From DATLBA01 sp035527275 (GTDB lineage Bacteria; Planctomycetota; Phycisphaerae; FEN-1346): 33,863 nucleotides of DNA. The notes under the pieces were generated by a model that saw only the letters and a list, made by a program, of their open reading frames with translations, had not been told where the DNA came from and did no database searches. The position numbers and the translations under genes were made by a program. The stretch's first letter is position 1. Each line of letters opens with the position of its first letter. Shown here piece after piece: positions 33,760 through 33,863 of this stretch. The stretch covers positions 1 to 33,863 of the forward strand of contig DATLBA010000005.1 of NCBI GenBank assembly GCA_035527275.1. Direction: 5' to 3'.

Positions 33760-33863
33760 CGAAAACTGCGGCCTTGGGCGGATTTTTACGGGACGCGGTC
33801 GGCGGCCCCGGATCTACCGCCGCCGACCTTGATTCACCCGCCGCCGCGCGGCCGGAACCGAAC

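Overview
The window reads as a GC-rich bacterial chromosome segment from an anaerobe that fixes or oxidises C1 units through the Wood-Ljungdahl (reductive acetyl-CoA) pathway. Nearly all of it is one functional theme: formate dehydrogenase with its Mo/W cofactor supply, the tetrahydrofolate methyl branch, and the CODH/acetyl-CoA synthase carbonyl branch. The folate-type methyl branch, the long bacterial-type AcsB, signal peptides with lipoboxes, and Shine-Dalgarno starts indicate a bacterium. A lineage such as Planctomycetota is only a guess from the GC-rich, lipoprotein-bearing, histone-encoding style.

Layout. (1) 1-4701, plus strand: the last codons of a formate dehydrogenase alpha subunit, then fdhD, tupA, tupB, tupC (tungstate import) and moeA. 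Most are chained by 4-base ATGA stop/start overlaps. (2) 4692-9454, minus strand: a MobB-MobA fusion, a MOSC-MogA fusion, moaC, moaA and a CorA transporter; moeA and mobBA overlap tail to tail. (3) 9819-17108, minus strand: metK, a lipoprotein of the histone-deacetylase superfamily, folD, metF, metV, a free-standing lipoyl-domain protein and fhs (transcribed from fhs toward metK). (4) 17109-17510: a divergent control region with a CRP-type palindrome and one sigma70-like promoter on each side. (5) 17511-31729, plus strand: cooC, a CooF/NAD(P)H-oxidoreductase fusion, acsA, acsB, acsC, acsV, acsF, acsD, acsE and a BioD-like/DRTGG protein. (6) 31866-33644, minus strand: a secreted esterase-PKD lipoprotein and a 61-residue bacterial histone-fold protein with a near-consensus promoter and a nested palindrome.

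How it works together. Tungstate taken up by TupABC is built into molybdopterin by MoaA, MoaC, MogA, MoeA and MobA and sulfurated with FdhD for formate dehydrogenase. Formate is activated by Fhs, carried through FolD and MetV/MetF to methyl-THF, transferred by AcsE to the corrinoid protein AcsC/AcsD (kept active by AcsV), and joined with CO from AcsA on the A-cluster of AcsB. CooC and AcsF load nickel. The CooF-oxidoreductase fusion would link CO electrons to a pyridine nucleotide.

Most unusual points: FolD has Gln at the catalytic Lys54 position and Glu at Asp121, with no separate cyclohydrolase in view; an E2-like lipoyl domain sits alone in the methyl-branch operon; ferredoxin and reductase are fused in one CODH-linked protein; a histone-deacetylase fold carries a lipoprotein signal; one CRP-like site lies at activating distance from both divergent promoters; and a Bdellovibrio-type histone lies at the window edge. 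No tRNA, rRNA, CRISPR array, transposase or phage gene was seen.
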